From assembly GCA_942490995.1 (NCBI GenBank), contig CALOBG010000107.1, positions 1 to 64,000 of the forward strand: 64,000 nt of DNA. Reading direction: 5' to 3'. Below the pieces are notes generated by a model, which did not search any database, was not told the origin of the DNA, and saw nothing but the letters and a program-made list of their open reading frames with translations. Below, piece after piece: positions 1 through 8,615 of this stretch (position 1 is its first letter; each line of letters opens with the position of its first letter). This DNA comes from UBA981 sp942490995 (GTDB lineage Bacteria; Pseudomonadota; Gammaproteobacteria; Ga0077536). The position numbers were made by a program, and so were the translations under genes.

Positions 1-646
1 CTTGTGCTGGTAACCGGGACTCAGGCGCGGCCACCTGCGGCCGGACCGTTCACGATTCGGCTGTGCCGGGCGGGCGAGCCGGTGCCGGACGATTGCGACG
101 TTGAAGTGCGCTCAATGTCCGACCTCGAGGGCGCTGAAGCGTGTCGAGATTGCCGCTGGAGCCGGGGGGCGAAACCGTTGCCCGCGCCGGTGGCGCTGGC
201 GGGGGCCGTGGGCACGGCTGGTCCCGGTCGCGGTCGCGGCGGACGGGCCCGGCCCGCTGGCGCGCATGCTCGATGTCGTGCGTGAATTCTGTGCGCGACG
301 TGTCGAAACGCCGGCCGCGCGTGGCGCCCTGGCTGCAGCGCTCGACCTTGAGCGCCTGTTTGCCAGCGCCGGACTCGAGAGCGCCGCGGCCGATGTTTAT
401 GGCCCCGCCGATCGCGCGCTCGGTCTGGACTTATTGCGCACCGTGGCCCTCGAAGCCGCCGCCTGCCTGGCCGACGGGCTGGTCGCCGGCGCCCAGGATG
501 TGGACGTGCTGGCCGTTGTCGGCTGCGGTTTTCCGGCCTGGACCGGCGGGCCGTTGAGCCTGCTCGATTGCCTTGCGCGCGGCGAAATCGACGGCGCTGG
601 TGCACCGATGAAACCATCGGCAGCGCCGTTCTACGCGCAGGTCTGA
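1..646 (+). pseudogene. 3' end of a fadB-like 3-hydroxyacyl-CoA dehydrogenase, frameshifted
   Basis: Only the C-terminal part lies in the window. The last ~125 codons read cleanly and contain VVGCGFPAWTGGPLSLLD, which resembles the G-FP-x-x-GGP block near the end of FadB/FadJ multifunctional beta-oxidation proteins, preceded by an ADGPGPLARML segment like the ADGPGF-x-x-NR block. Upstream, FadB-like pieces (LKRVEIAAG, then GGETVARA, then PVALAGAVGTA) appear in three different frames between about 110 and 230, so at least two or three single-base indels interrupt the gene. It is either decaying or affected by sequence errors near the window edge. It would act in fatty acyl-CoA beta-oxidation, matching the acyl-CoA dehydrogenase and thiolase downstream. 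Confidence 0.5.
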
Positions 647-688
647 GCACGCTTGGCCAGGCGCACCGGGTGCCTTTTCAAAAATATG

Positions 689-702
689 GTAAGCATGCTT
701 AC
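689..702. promoter_or_regulatory. 14-bp perfect palindrome, candidate operator for the acyl-CoA dehydrogenase operon
   Basis: GTAAGCATGCTTAC is self-complementary and lies about 40 bp before the start codon at 744, inside a short AT-rich stretch that is the likely promoter. A dyad overlapping a promoter suggests a repressor site, for example for a TetR-type regulator. The cognate protein is not identifiable here. Confidence 0.4.
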
Positions 703-743
703 GATATGCTAAAGTACAAATACGTCAGCAAGGTTTCCGGCCC

Positions 744-1928
744 ATGATCGAACGCAGCCTGTTTACTTCCGAGCACGAAATGTTCCGCGACATGGTGCGG
801 AAATTCATCGCCAGGGAAATCACCCCCTATCACGCCGAATGGGAGGAAGCCGGCAGCGTGCCGCGCGAACTGTGGCTCAAGGCCGGCGCCGCCGGTATGT
901 TGTGTTGCGCGGTAGCGGAAGAATACGGTGGGGCCGGCGCCGATTACCTGTACGACGTGGTGGTTTTCGAAGAAATGGCCAGGGCCGGCGCCACCGGTCC
1001 CGGCTTCATGATCCACACCGACCTGGTCGCGACCTATATCAGTTCCTTCGGCACCGAAGAGCAGAAGCGCCACTGGCTGCCGAAGATGGTTGCCGGCGAA
1101 GCCATCGGTTCGCTCGGCATGACCGAGCCTCACGCCGGCTCGGACCTCAAAAACATCCGCACCCGCGCCGTGCTCGACGGCGACGAATTCGTCATCAACG
1201 GTCAGAAAGTTTTTATCTCCAACGGCCAGCTATGCGACCTCATCGTGCTGGCGACAAAAACCGACAGCAGCGCCGGCGCCAGGGGCATTACCCTGTTCCT
1301 GGTCGAGGGCGACCGCCCCGGCTTCAAGCGCGGCCGTAATCTGCAAAAGCTCGGTATGAAAGCGCAGGACACCTCGGAACTTTTTTTTGAGGATGTACGT
1401 GTGCCGGTCTCGAACATGCTCGGCGCGGAGGGTGAGGGTTTCAAAATCATGATGACCAAGCTCGCCCAGGAGCGCCTCGCCCAGGCTATCCGCAGCGCCG
1501 CGGTGGTGGAGACGGTCATCGACTGGACGGTCGAATATACCGCTCAGCGCGAGGCCTTCGGCAAAACCATCGCGGATTTCCAGAATACGCAGTTCAAACT
1601 CGCCGAGCTCAAGACCGAAGCGACCGCCGGGCGCGTGTTGACCGATCGCTGTATAGAGCTGTTCATGGCCGGCTCGCTCGATCCCATCGATGCGGCCATG
1701 GCGAAGATGTTTCTGAGTAACCTGCACTGCAAAACGGTTGACGAATGTTTGCAGTTGTTCGGCGGCTGGGGCTATATGTGGGAGTACCCCATCTGCCGCG
1801 CCTACGCCGATGCGCGGGTGGTGAAGATTGCCGGCGGCTCGATCGAGATCATGAAATACCTGATCGGCCGCGATATGTTCAAGGACTATAATGACAGCAG
1901 CAAGCCGCGACTTGCCGCGAACAGTTAG
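744..1928 (+). CDS. acyl-CoA dehydrogenase
   Basis: A 394-aa flavoprotein of usual family length that would introduce the alpha-beta double bond in an acyl-CoA and pass electrons to ETF. Family signatures are visible: GSLGMTEPHAGSD near residue 131 (flavin/substrate region), an acyl-CoA binding middle domain, and the C-terminal QLFGGWGYMWEYP block followed by a basic residue pattern typical of the FAD-contacting end. The substrate cannot be told from sequence. It is the first gene of a probable operon: the next gene starts 10 bases after its stop. A palindromic site precedes it. The surrounding hydroxylase and thiolase suggest a role in degrading an alkyl or alkyl-aromatic acid. Confidence 0.93.
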   Translation: MIERSLFTSEHEMFRDMVRKFIAREITPYHAEWEEAGSVPRELWLKAGAAGMLCCAVAEEYGGAGADYLYDVVVFEEMARAGATGPGFMIHTDLVATYISSFGTEEQKRHWLPKMVAGEAIGSLGMTEPHAGSDLKNIRTRAVLDGDEFVINGQKVFISNGQLCDLIVLATKTDSSAGARGITLFLVEGDRPGFKRGRNLQKLGMKAQDTSELFFEDVRVPVSNMLGAEGEGFKIMMTKLAQERLAQAIRSAAVVETVIDWTVEYTAQREAFGKTIADFQNTQFKLAELKTEATAGRVLTDRCIELFMAGSLDPIDAAMAKMFLSNLHCKTVDECLQLFGGWGYMWEYPICRAYADARVVKIAGGSIEIMKYLIGRDMFKDYNDSSKPRLAANS

Positions 1929-1938
1929 GAGCCAGCCC

Positions 1939-3057
1939 ATGTTCAGTGATTATGCCCGTTATTACCTGCCGTTCGGATTGCAGCTACTGACTGCCACAGG
2001 ATTGATCCTTGGCGGCCCGTGGGCGTGGCTCGGTCTCTCGACCCTGTTTACGTTCGCTGTGCTCGACGAATTATTGCCGCTCGATTTCGCGACGCGCAAA
2101 ATCAACAACCGCTCGCTGGCCAGCATCCCGCTGTGGTTGAGCACGGTGAGCGGTCCGCTGCTGGTGCTGCTGCTGGCCTGGACCGCCGCGCAGGGCAACT
2201 TTGCCGGTATCCACTGGGCCGGCGCGATCATCAGCACCGCGTGGATGTCGGTCATTGCATTCGTACCGAGTTCGCACGAGCTGTACCACCAGCGCGGCTG
2301 GCTGCCACAACTGGTCGGCACCTACTGCCAGATCGTTTATCTCGACTGCACCCGCAACACTGGCCACACGGTCGGCCATCATCTCGATGTCGGCACCCTG
2401 GCCGACTCCGATACCGCGGTGCGCGGCCGCGACCTGTATTCGTTTACCCTGCAGGCCGTGGTCGACAGCACGAAGTTGTCGTCACGCATCGAAAGCGATG
2501 CGCTGGAGAAGCGCGGCTACGGTCGCTGGTCGCTGCGCCATCGCGTCTGGAAAGCGGTCGCCGCACAGCTGGTGTTTCACACCATCGCGTTTCTGGTTGC
2601 CGGCTGGGTCGGCGTTGCCGCCGCGCTTGCCTCGATGCTGGTTGCGCGCCTGTGGGTCGAATCGTTCAACTACTTTCAGCATTACGGCATTGTGCGAAAG
2701 GAAGGCAAACCGATTGCACGGCGTCACGTGTGGAACCATCTCGGCTTCTTCACCCGCATCATCGCCATCGAGATCACCAACCACGCCGATCATCATCTCG
2801 ATTCCTACATTCCGTATTACAAGCTCAAACCGGATACCACCGCGATCCGCATGCCGAACGTGTTCCTGTGTTTTCTGACCGCGCTGATCCCGCCGGTGTG
2901 GAACAAGATGATCATCATGCCGAAACTGAAGGAATGGGATCTCAAGCTGGCCAGCGCCGAAGAGCGCGACATCGCGCGCGCGCAGAATCTTGCCGCCGGA
3001 TGGCCGGACTGGTTCGATGAACGCGAGCGCACCGACAGCTCTGCCCTGGCTGCATAA
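1939..3057 (+). CDS. AlkB/XylM-like membrane non-heme diiron monooxygenase
   Basis: A 372-aa integral membrane hydroxylase of the alkane monooxygenase / xylene-cymene methyl monooxygenase superfamily (fatty acid desaturase-like fold). The diiron ligand boxes are present in order: HELYH (113-117), HTVGHH (143-148), NYFQHYG (244-250) and NHADHH (281-286). Hydrophobic segments lie near the N-terminus, at 60-105 and at 205-240. I chose ATG 1939 because AGGAG at 1927-1931 precedes it; a longer start would overlap the upstream gene. It would hydroxylate a terminal methyl or alkyl carbon, using an electron-transfer partner not encoded nearby. The HTVGHHLDV region looks closer to XylM/CymA than to classical AlkB, but the substrate is inferred only. 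Confidence 0.85.
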   Translation: MFSDYARYYLPFGLQLLTATGLILGGPWAWLGLSTLFTFAVLDELLPLDFATRKINNRSLASIPLWLSTVSGPLLVLLLAWTAAQGNFAGIHWAGAIISTAWMSVIAFVPSSHELYHQRGWLPQLVGTYCQIVYLDCTRNTGHTVGHHLDVGTLADSDTAVRGRDLYSFTLQAVVDSTKLSSRIESDALEKRGYGRWSLRHRVWKAVAAQLVFHTIAFLVAGWVGVAAALASMLVARLWVESFNYFQHYGIVRKEGKPIARRHVWNHLGFFTRIIAIEITNHADHHLDSYIPYYKLKPDTTAIRMPNVFLCFLTALIPPVWNKMIIMPKLKEWDLKLASAEERDIARAQNLAAGWPDWFDERERTDSSALAA

Positions 3058-3079
3058 GCCGGCGGCCCGTACCCTGTGT

Positions 3080-3106
3080 GCCGGCTCTTCGAGCCGGCCT
3101 TTTTTT
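3080..3106 (+). terminator. rho-independent terminator
   Basis: An 8-bp perfect GC-rich stem (GCCGGCTC / GAGCCGGC) with a TTC loop is followed by seven T residues. It sits 22 bases after the AlkB-like gene and before the thiolase, so the thiolase probably has its own promoter or is reached by read-through. Confidence 0.9.
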
Positions 3107-3165
3107 GTCCGCTGCGTGCTGAGAGAATCGCCGCAAGCGCTTCTACACACTGCAAGGAATCCGTC

Positions 3166-4353
3166 ATGAACCAGGTCGTCATCGTCGACAACATCCGTAC
3201 CGGTCTCGCCAAAGCGCACCGCGGCACGTTCAACCTGACCCGCGCCGACAGCCTGGTTGCGCACTGCATCGATGCCCTGCTGGAGCGGAACCCCGGCCTG
3301 GACGCCGCCGAGGTCGAGGACGTCGTGGTCGGCAGCGCGCGCCAGATCGGCGAACAGTCGGCGAACATGGCCCGTCATGCGGTGATGCTGTCGAAGCTGC
3401 CGGTAAGCGCGTCGGCCATGACCTTAAGCCGGGCCTGTTCCTCGGGCCTCAATGCCATCGCGGTGGCGGCTAATGACATCGCCACCGGCTGCGCCGAAGT
3501 GGCGATGGCCGGTGGGGTCGAATCCATCACCGGGCTCGAACGCGGCACCCCGGCGGTGTTCGATAATCATCCCTGGCTGGAACAACACAAGCCGGCAATC
3601 TACATGGCCATGGGTAATACCGCCGAAGTTGTCGCGCGGCGCTACAAAGTCACCCGCGAGCAGCAGGACGCCTTCGCCCTGCAGAGCCAGCAGCGCTACG
3701 CGGCGGCGGTCGAAGCCGGCTACACGGCCGATGAAATCGCGCCCATGACCGTGCAGTGGCTGAAGATGGTGAACAAGGACAGCAAGGAAACCGCGGTCGT
3801 CGAAGGCACCGTCGACCGCGACGAATGTAACCGTCCCGAAACCACCCTCGACGGTCTGGCCAGCCTCAAACCGGCTTTTGAAGAAGGCGGCACCGTGACC
3901 GCCGGCAATGCCTCTCAGCTTTCCGACGGCGCCTCGATGACCTTATTGATGTCGGAGCGTCGCGCCGAACAGCTCGGCCTCGAACCGCTGGCGTATTTTC
4001 GCGGCTGGTCAGTCGCGGGCTGCGAGCCGGACGAAATGGGTATCGGCCCGGTGTTCGCCATCCCGCGTCTGCTGAAACGTAAAAACCTCAGCCTGGCCGA
4101 CATCGACCTGGTCGAACTCAACGAAGCGTTCGCATCGCAATGCCTGTACTGCCGCGACAAGCTCGGCATCGACAATGATATTTACAACGTCCACGGCGGA
4201 TCGATTTCGATCGGGCATCCGTTCGGCATGACCGGTTCGCGCATGACCGGCCTGCTGATCCGCGAGTTGCGGCGGCGCGGCAAAAAACTTGGACTGGTGT
4301 CGATGTGTATCGGCAAAGGTATGGGCGCGGCTGGGCTGTTCGAAACCTGCTGA
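3166..4353 (+). CDS. thiolase (acetyl-CoA acyltransferase)
   Basis: A 395-aa thiolase that would cleave a 3-ketoacyl-CoA with CoA to give acetyl-CoA and a shortened acyl-CoA. The nucleophilic cysteine is in SRACSSGLNA (Cys91); the C-terminal active-site blocks GGSISIGHPFGMTGSR and MCIGKGMGAAG carry the catalytic His and second Cys. ATG 3166 is chosen because AAGGAA lies just upstream and homologues begin close to the V-x-V-D-x-x-RT block. It follows the acyl-CoA dehydrogenase and hydroxylase on the same strand but beyond a strong terminator. It may serve general beta-oxidation or one pathway; the sequence does not decide. Confidence 0.93.
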   Translation: MNQVVIVDNIRTGLAKAHRGTFNLTRADSLVAHCIDALLERNPGLDAAEVEDVVVGSARQIGEQSANMARHAVMLSKLPVSASAMTLSRACSSGLNAIAVAANDIATGCAEVAMAGGVESITGLERGTPAVFDNHPWLEQHKPAIYMAMGNTAEVVARRYKVTREQQDAFALQSQQRYAAAVEAGYTADEIAPMTVQWLKMVNKDSKETAVVEGTVDRDECNRPETTLDGLASLKPAFEEGGTVTAGNASQLSDGASMTLLMSERRAEQLGLEPLAYFRGWSVAGCEPDEMGIGPVFAIPRLLKRKNLSLADIDLVELNEAFASQCLYCRDKLGIDNDIYNVHGGSISIGHPFGMTGSRMTGLLIRELRRRGKKLGLVSMCIGKGMGAAGLFETC

Positions 4354-4359
4354 GCACCC

Positions 4360-4401
4360 GCAACGCCGGGCACGGTATCCGCAGTAGTTTTTCACCAGCC
4401 G
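4360..4401 (+). repeat. partial right end of the 144-bp palindromic element
   Basis: The 42 bases after the thiolase stop match the right end of the units in the adjacent array (CGGTATCCGCAGTAGTTTTTCACC core) but lack the left part. It appears to be a truncated copy at the head of the array. Confidence 0.7.
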
Positions 4402-4406
4402 CTTTA

Positions 4407-4835
4407 CAGGGTGTTGAAAAACGTAGCGAGGAAGGTCGGGCGCAAGGCGCGGACGAGACGAGGACCGGAGTTTACTGGTGTAAATGAGGACCGCAGGCGA
4501 GCCCGCAACGCCGCGCACGACCTCCGCAGTAGTTTTTGGCCACCCGACAACAGGGTGGTCAAAAACGTAGCGAGGAATACCGTGGGCAAGGCGTGCGCGA
4601 GACGAGGACCGGAGTTTACTGGTGTAAATGAGGACCGCAGGCGAGTGCACAACGCCGCGCACGACCTCCGCAGTAGTTTTTCACCACCCGACAACAGGGT
4701 GGTCAAAAACGTAGCGAGGAATACCGTGGGCAAGGCGTGCGCGAGACGAGGACCGGAGTTTACTGGTGTAAATGAGGACCGCAGGCGAGTGCACAACGCC
4801 GCCCACGGTATCCGCAGTAGTTTTTCACCACCCTG
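4407..4835 (+). repeat. tandem array of three 144-bp palindromic MITE-like units
   Basis: Units start at 4407, 4551 and 4695 with a period of exactly 144 bases; units 2 and 3 are nearly identical. Each begins CAGGGTG(G/T)T(G/C)(A)AAAAC and ends with the complement, GTTTTT(C/G)(A/G)CCACCC, and has a central TTTAC-TGGT-GTAAA hairpin. The array ends in TTAG at 4836-4839, the flank type seen at the other copies (22.46, 25.64 and 49.78 kb). Apparent reading frames through it repeat the same peptide on both strands and are not genes. This array explains the 530-base gap between the thiolase and the CBS gene. Confidence 0.9.
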
Positions 4836-4883
4836 TTAGGAGTACACTGACCCCGACAACGTCCTTCCGCAAAGGAGACCTCG

Positions 4884-5480
4884 ATGTCGACGTTTACCCA
4901 CCGGCTGACCCCCCTAGAACTGGCCGAAGAAAGCCGGATCCTGCAGCCGCCGCGCGGACCGCTGGAAACGGTGACCGCAGAAAGTCCGGCGTTGTCAGTC
5001 ATGACCGACCTGTCCATGGTCCGATTGATCACCATCGGCGCCGACGTCGCGGTCGATACCGCGCTGGCCGTCATGATCCACGCCAAGGTCCGACTGCTGC
5101 TGGTCATTGATGGTGACGGCGCGATCACCGGCCTGGTGTCGGCGCTCGACCTGATGGGCGAAAAACCGTTGCGCGTTGCGTCAGAAGAACGCACTCGGCG
5201 CGACGAGGTGACGGTGGCTCAGGTCATGACCCGCGTCGCGGATATCAAACCGCTCGACTGGCACAACGTTGAACACGCGACCGTGCGCGCCATCGTCAGG
5301 CATCTGCTCGACTGCCATACACAGCATGCACTGGTGGTGTCGCTGAACGAGGAAAACGGCAGCTATATTGCACGCGGGATCTTTTCTCTCACCCAGATCG
5401 GCCGCCAGCTCGGCGAAACCATCGATCTGGGCGAAGCGCGCGCGGAAAACTTCGCGGAACTCGAACGCCTGATCAGTTGA
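4884..5480 (+). CDS. CBS-domain pair protein
   Basis: A 198-aa soluble protein made of two CBS motifs: SPALSVMTDLSMVRLITI then VDTALAVMIHAKVRLLLVID-x-x-G-x-ITGLVSALDLMG (about 30-92), and a second beginning at VAQVMTR near residue 112 and ending in GIFSLTQIGRQLG. CBS pairs usually bind adenine nucleotides and regulate another protein; no fused effector domain is present, so the partner is unknown. AAAGGAG at 4871-4877 supports the ATG. It is monocistronic, lying between the repeat array and a convergent protease gene. Confidence 0.85.
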   Translation: MSTFTHRLTPLELAEESRILQPPRGPLETVTAESPALSVMTDLSMVRLITIGADVAVDTALAVMIHAKVRLLLVIDGDGAITGLVSALDLMGEKPLRVASEERTRRDEVTVAQVMTRVADIKPLDWHNVEHATVRAIVRHLLDCHTQHALVVSLNEENGSYIARGIFSLTQIGRQLGETIDLGEARAENFAELERLIS

Positions 5481-5500
5481 TTTTCGGCCCTCGGACCGGC

Positions 5501-6187
5501 TCAGCCGAAGCGGAACAGCGACTTCGGGATCACATCGGCGAAGTCGACGAAGTTGACCGCAAAGTGGGCCAGCATGATCGCCGGCAGCGCGCGGGTGGCG
5601 AGGTAAATCGCCATGAACACGCCGCCGATAATGCCCGTTACCAGCACCGCGTGCAGTCCCAGGCTCCAGTGAATGAGACCGAAGGACAGCGCCGACAGCG
5701 CAACCATAACGGCCCGATTGTCGGTATACAGCTCGATGACCGTGCGCAGGTAGCCGCGAAATACCAGTTCTTCCAACACCCCGACCAGCAACAGTCCTAC
5801 GGTCAGGTCTACCCACAGCCACAGCGCACTGTCGATCGCGGGCATGGCGCCGAGCGCGGCATAACCCGGCGCCGCGGCGAGCAGGGCATAAGCATTTTGA
5901 TCGATTAATGTTGCGATAAAGGCAGCGGCGACGAAGGCGCCAAAAAATATCGCCGGGCGCACGCGGGTGAAACCGAACGCGGCCGGCGGCATGTGGCCGT
6001 AGTGGATCAGTGCGGCGACCACCGCCAGGGGCAGCAGCTTGACGGCCAGGTAGTCGATGGCAAGCCACGTACGCCAGTCGGTAAGGTAAATGCTGGCCAG
6101 GTCGTTCAGATAAAACGGAGCGGCGAGTATCAGCAGCACCAGCAGGTGGCGCTTCGGTGACGGTGCTGGCCGGGACACTGAAGGCAT
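5501..6187 (-). CDS. CPBP-family intramembrane metalloprotease
   Basis: A 228-aa polytopic membrane protein of the CAAX protease/bacteriocin-processing (ABI) family. The diagnostic motif 1, EELVFRGYL (139-147), and the later His motifs (GLIHWSLG and MLAHFAVNF) are in the expected order, with about six hydrophobic segments. Such proteins are intramembrane endopeptidases, often of unknown substrate. It converges with the CBS gene and lies 26 bases downstream of the ring-cleavage operon on the same strand, but nothing links it to that pathway. Confidence 0.82.
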   Translation of the reverse strand: MPSVSRPAPSPKRHLLVLLILAAPFYLNDLASIYLTDWRTWLAIDYLAVKLLPLAVVAALIHYGHMPPAAFGFTRVRPAIFFGAFVAAAFIATLIDQNAYALLAAAPGYAALGAMPAIDSALWLWVDLTVGLLLVGVLEELVFRGYLRTVIELYTDNRAVMVALSALSFGLIHWSLGLHAVLVTGIIGGVFMAIYLATRALPAIMLAHFAVNFVDFADVIPKSLFRFG

Positions 6188-6213
6188 GCGCGCGGGTGCG
6201 ACGTAGCGCGGTC

Positions 6214-7125
6214 TCAGGCGGCGGGCTCGTGCCCCCAGTCGCTGAGCCGGGTATAGCTGCGCACGGCCCAGGTTTCGTCGTCGATGATCCGTCCACCGGA
6301 GCCGATCTCCAGGCCGAAACCGCCGGGCGTTTCGACGTAGAAGGAAAACATGCCGTCGTTGGGGTGGTGGCCGAGTTCCATCATGAACGGGATCGCGGCC
6401 GCCTTGCAGCGCTGCCGCGCGAGACCGACGTCGTTCATGTCGGCGACTTCGAGCATGATGTGATGGATACGCCGAGGGCTCGGCGCGCAGGCAAATGCGG
6501 CCGAATGGTGGCGGCCGGTGGCGGCGTGCAGGAAGGTGGCATCGAGTATCGGCCCGCCCGGCGCGATTTCGCCGCGAATGTAGTCGCTCAGGCGCAGACC
6601 AAGCACCTTGCGGTAGAAATGATCGGTTGCGTTTTTGTCGGCCGCGATGGCGACGAAGTGACCGGCACCGAGCGCGCCGGCAACAAACTGGCTCAGCAGC
6701 AGCGGCGAGCGAAACGGCTGGTCCATCGGCGCCATAGCCGGGCCGTAAAACAGTTCATGGCGCAGACCGTTGGGATCGGTCACGCTCAACAGGCGCTCGA
6801 CCCGACGCGCAGTGCATAATGCCTGGCTGCCCCACTCGATTGCAAAATTGGCGGCGTCAATCTGCGCCGCGATAGCCTCGAGCTGCGCTTCGTTTTCCAT
6901 CGCCCAGCCGACCGCGGACAGGTCGTCCTCAAGGCCCGGCTCGATCACGAGACGCTGGGCCTGGTCGTCGAGGCGCAGGGCGAGACTGCCGGGGGTCGGC
7001 GCCGCGGCTTCCTGCAGGCCGACGATGTCGACGGCGAAACGGCGCCAGGCATCGATATCCTGCGCGGCAATGATGAAGTAACCGAGGCTGGCAGGGGTCA
7101 GAACGTGGGTCGTTTCAGTGTTCAT
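6214..7125 (-). CDS. type I extradiol ring-cleavage dioxygenase (BphC/HsaC-like)
   Basis: A 303-aa two-domain vicinal-oxygen-chelate protein that would cleave a catechol-type ring next to the hydroxyls (meta cleavage) using Fe(II) and O2. The metal ligands line up with BphC: His156 in GAGHFVAI, His222 in RIHHIMLEV and Glu273 in FGLEIGSGG; GRHHSAAF near 205 carries the active-site His, and the SFYVETPGG block is typical. Length matches two-domain 2,3-dihydroxybiphenyl or steroid extradiol enzymes. It is the last gene of the oxygenase operon, so it probably cleaves the diol made by the upstream oxygenases. Whether the substrate is biphenyl-, carbazole- or steroid-derived is not visible. Confidence 0.9.
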   Translation of the reverse strand: MNTETTHVLTPASLGYFIIAAQDIDAWRRFAVDIVGLQEAAAPTPGSLALRLDDQAQRLVIEPGLEDDLSAVGWAMENEAQLEAIAAQIDAANFAIEWGSQALCTARRVERLLSVTDPNGLRHELFYGPAMAPMDQPFRSPLLLSQFVAGALGAGHFVAIAADKNATDHFYRKVLGLRLSDYIRGEIAPGGPILDATFLHAATGRHHSAAFACAPSPRRIHHIMLEVADMNDVGLARQRCKAAAIPFMMELGHHPNDGMFSFYVETPGGFGLEIGSGGRIIDDETWAVRSYTRLSDWGHEPAA

Positions 7126-7162
7126 TGCTCGGTTCCTCGCATGCGCACTTAAGGCGTGCCGA

Positions 7163-8029
7163 TCATACCCGCCCGTTGTTCAGAAAACTGCTTACCACGC
7201 CGTTGAACTCTTCCGGCGCCTCGTACTGTGGCCAGTGCGCGGATGGTGCTTTCATCACGTACAGCAGTGAGCGCGGTACCTGTGTCTGGCTGCGGCGTGC
7301 GGTTTCGACATCATGCACCGGGTTGTCTTCGGTCCAGAGGAACAGGGTGTCGGCTTTGATCCCGTCGAGCGGGATCAGGAATTCGTCGTGGCGGGGGATC
7401 ATCGCCAGTATGCGTGGTGCGACGTCTTTCATAACCGGTTGCGAGTAAAACCTGAGGCGGGTGTTGACCAGCTCGTCGCTGATCATGGCGTGGTTGTCGG
7501 GGTGAAAAAGCCATTTCATGCGGTTCAGTATGCTTTCGAAATTCGGTGACCCGCTGGCCGCCGCCTTTTTGCTCAGCTCGACCAGTTCGTGCAGATCGGC
7601 GCGGCCCTTGTCGCTGATGATCGGCAGGCCGGCCGAGGTATTCAGGATCAGTCGCGCGACGCGCTCGGGGTGTTGTCCGGCGAACAGCCCCGCCACCCAG
7701 CCACCGAGCGATTCGCCGCACACATGACTGCGCTCGAGGCCGAGACTGTCCATCAACTCGGCGAGGTGTTCGACCAGCAATAGCGGCGTGTACTCGAGCA
7801 CTGGCTTATTGGACAAACCATGGCCGAGAAAATCGTAAGCGATGGTGTGAAAGCGATCCGACAGGGCGACGACGTTTTTTGCGTAAGCCTCGAGGTGCCC
7901 GCCGACGCCGTGCATAAAAATCACCGTTTCGGCGTGCTCCACGCCGGCCTCGGCGATGCGCACGTGGCCATAAGATTTCGTTTCCACGTAGCGCACGGTC
8001 GCGCCAAGCATATCCAGCCATAAACTCAT
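7163..8029 (-). CDS. meta-cleavage product hydrolase, alpha/beta fold (BphD/HsaD-like)
   Basis: A 288-aa alpha/beta hydrolase that would split the C-C bond of the ring-fission product released by the extradiol enzyme. Visible residues are the oxyanion block MHGVGG, the nucleophile elbow GESLGG (Ser107), the acid region LWTEDNPVHD and a late HWPQYEAPEEF carrying the catalytic His. ATG 8029 is preferred because GGAG lies nine bases before it; an upstream start is possible but lacks a site. It sits between the dioxygenase small subunit and the ring-cleavage gene, the usual order for a meta pathway. Confidence 0.87.
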   Translation of the reverse strand: MSLWLDMLGATVRYVETKSYGHVRIAEAGVEHAETVIFMHGVGGHLEAYAKNVVALSDRFHTIAYDFLGHGLSNKPVLEYTPLLLVEHLAELMDSLGLERSHVCGESLGGWVAGLFAGQHPERVARLILNTSAGLPIISDKGRADLHELVELSKKAAASGSPNFESILNRMKWLFHPDNHAMISDELVNTRLRFYSQPVMKDVAPRILAMIPRHDEFLIPLDGIKADTLFLWTEDNPVHDVETARRSQTQVPRSLLYVMKAPSAHWPQYEAPEEFNGVVSSFLNNGRV

Positions 8030-8081
8030 GATGTCGGTCTCCGCGCCGGACCCGGGCAGTCGCCCGAGCGGCACTTGAAGG

Positions 8082-8615
8082 TCAAAAGAAAACGCTCAGG
8101 TTATTGGCGCTGAGCAGGGTCTGGTCGAGATAGATCGTGCGTTGGGCAATCTCAAAGCCGAACGCGTTGTCGGCGCGCCGCAGCCGGTCGGTGCGGCGCC
8201 CGACGAAGGTATCGACCTGGCGTTCGCCGCGTGAGCGGTACAGCAGGAAACAGCATTGCACCTCGAATCCGCGCTCACCGTCGAGGACGCTCGCGCGTAC
8301 ATTACTGACCATGTGTCGGGTTCGCGAGCGCGGTTCTTCGGCCCATGCGCGGCCGGTGTCGAGACGTTTGATGCGCACCCTGAGCGAAACCTTGTCGTCG
8401 TCGAAATGAGCGACTTCGTCGGGGCGGGAAAATTCCTCGGCCTGGGTGCCGCGCAGGGGATTACTGCGCACCGGCATCCAGTAGTGGATGTCATCGGCAA
8501 GTACGTTCAGCCACTCGTGGTAACGGTGTTCGTCGAGCAGGTTGGCCTCGTCGTAGAGAAACTGCTCGATTTCGTGCTGCAGCTCCACGGCGATCGTGGT
8601 CCGGGCGGTACTCAC
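8082..8615 (-). CDS. aromatic-ring-hydroxylating dioxygenase, beta subunit
   Basis: A 177-aa small subunit with the cystatin-like (SnoaL/NTF2) fold of biphenyl/naphthalene dioxygenase beta chains: an N-terminal EIEQFLYDEANLLDEHRY helix, DIHYWMPVR, RTRHMVSNVR and a C-terminal RTIYLDQTLLSANNLSVFF, all characteristic. Beta chains stabilise the alpha3beta3 terminal oxygenase. Its start overlaps the alpha-subunit stop by four bases (ATGA), so the two are translationally coupled. Confidence 0.93.
   Translation of the reverse strand: MSTARTTIAVELQHEIEQFLYDEANLLDEHRYHEWLNVLADDIHYWMPVRSNPLRGTQAEEFSRPDEVAHFDDDKVSLRVRIKRLDTGRAWAEEPRSRTRHMVSNVRASVLDGERGFEVQCCFLLYRSRGERQVDTFVGRRTDRLRRADNAFGFEIAQRTIYLDQTLLSANNLSVFF

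Noticed and set aside
4407..4835. CRISPR array
   Set aside because: The repeats are 144 bp with no alternating unique spacers, and no cas gene is present.
4305..4839. Reading frames of 60-217 codons on both strands across the thiolase 3' end and repeat array
   Set aside because: They encode the same peptide repeated every 48 codons because of the 144-bp DNA repeat, occur on both strands, and match no protein.
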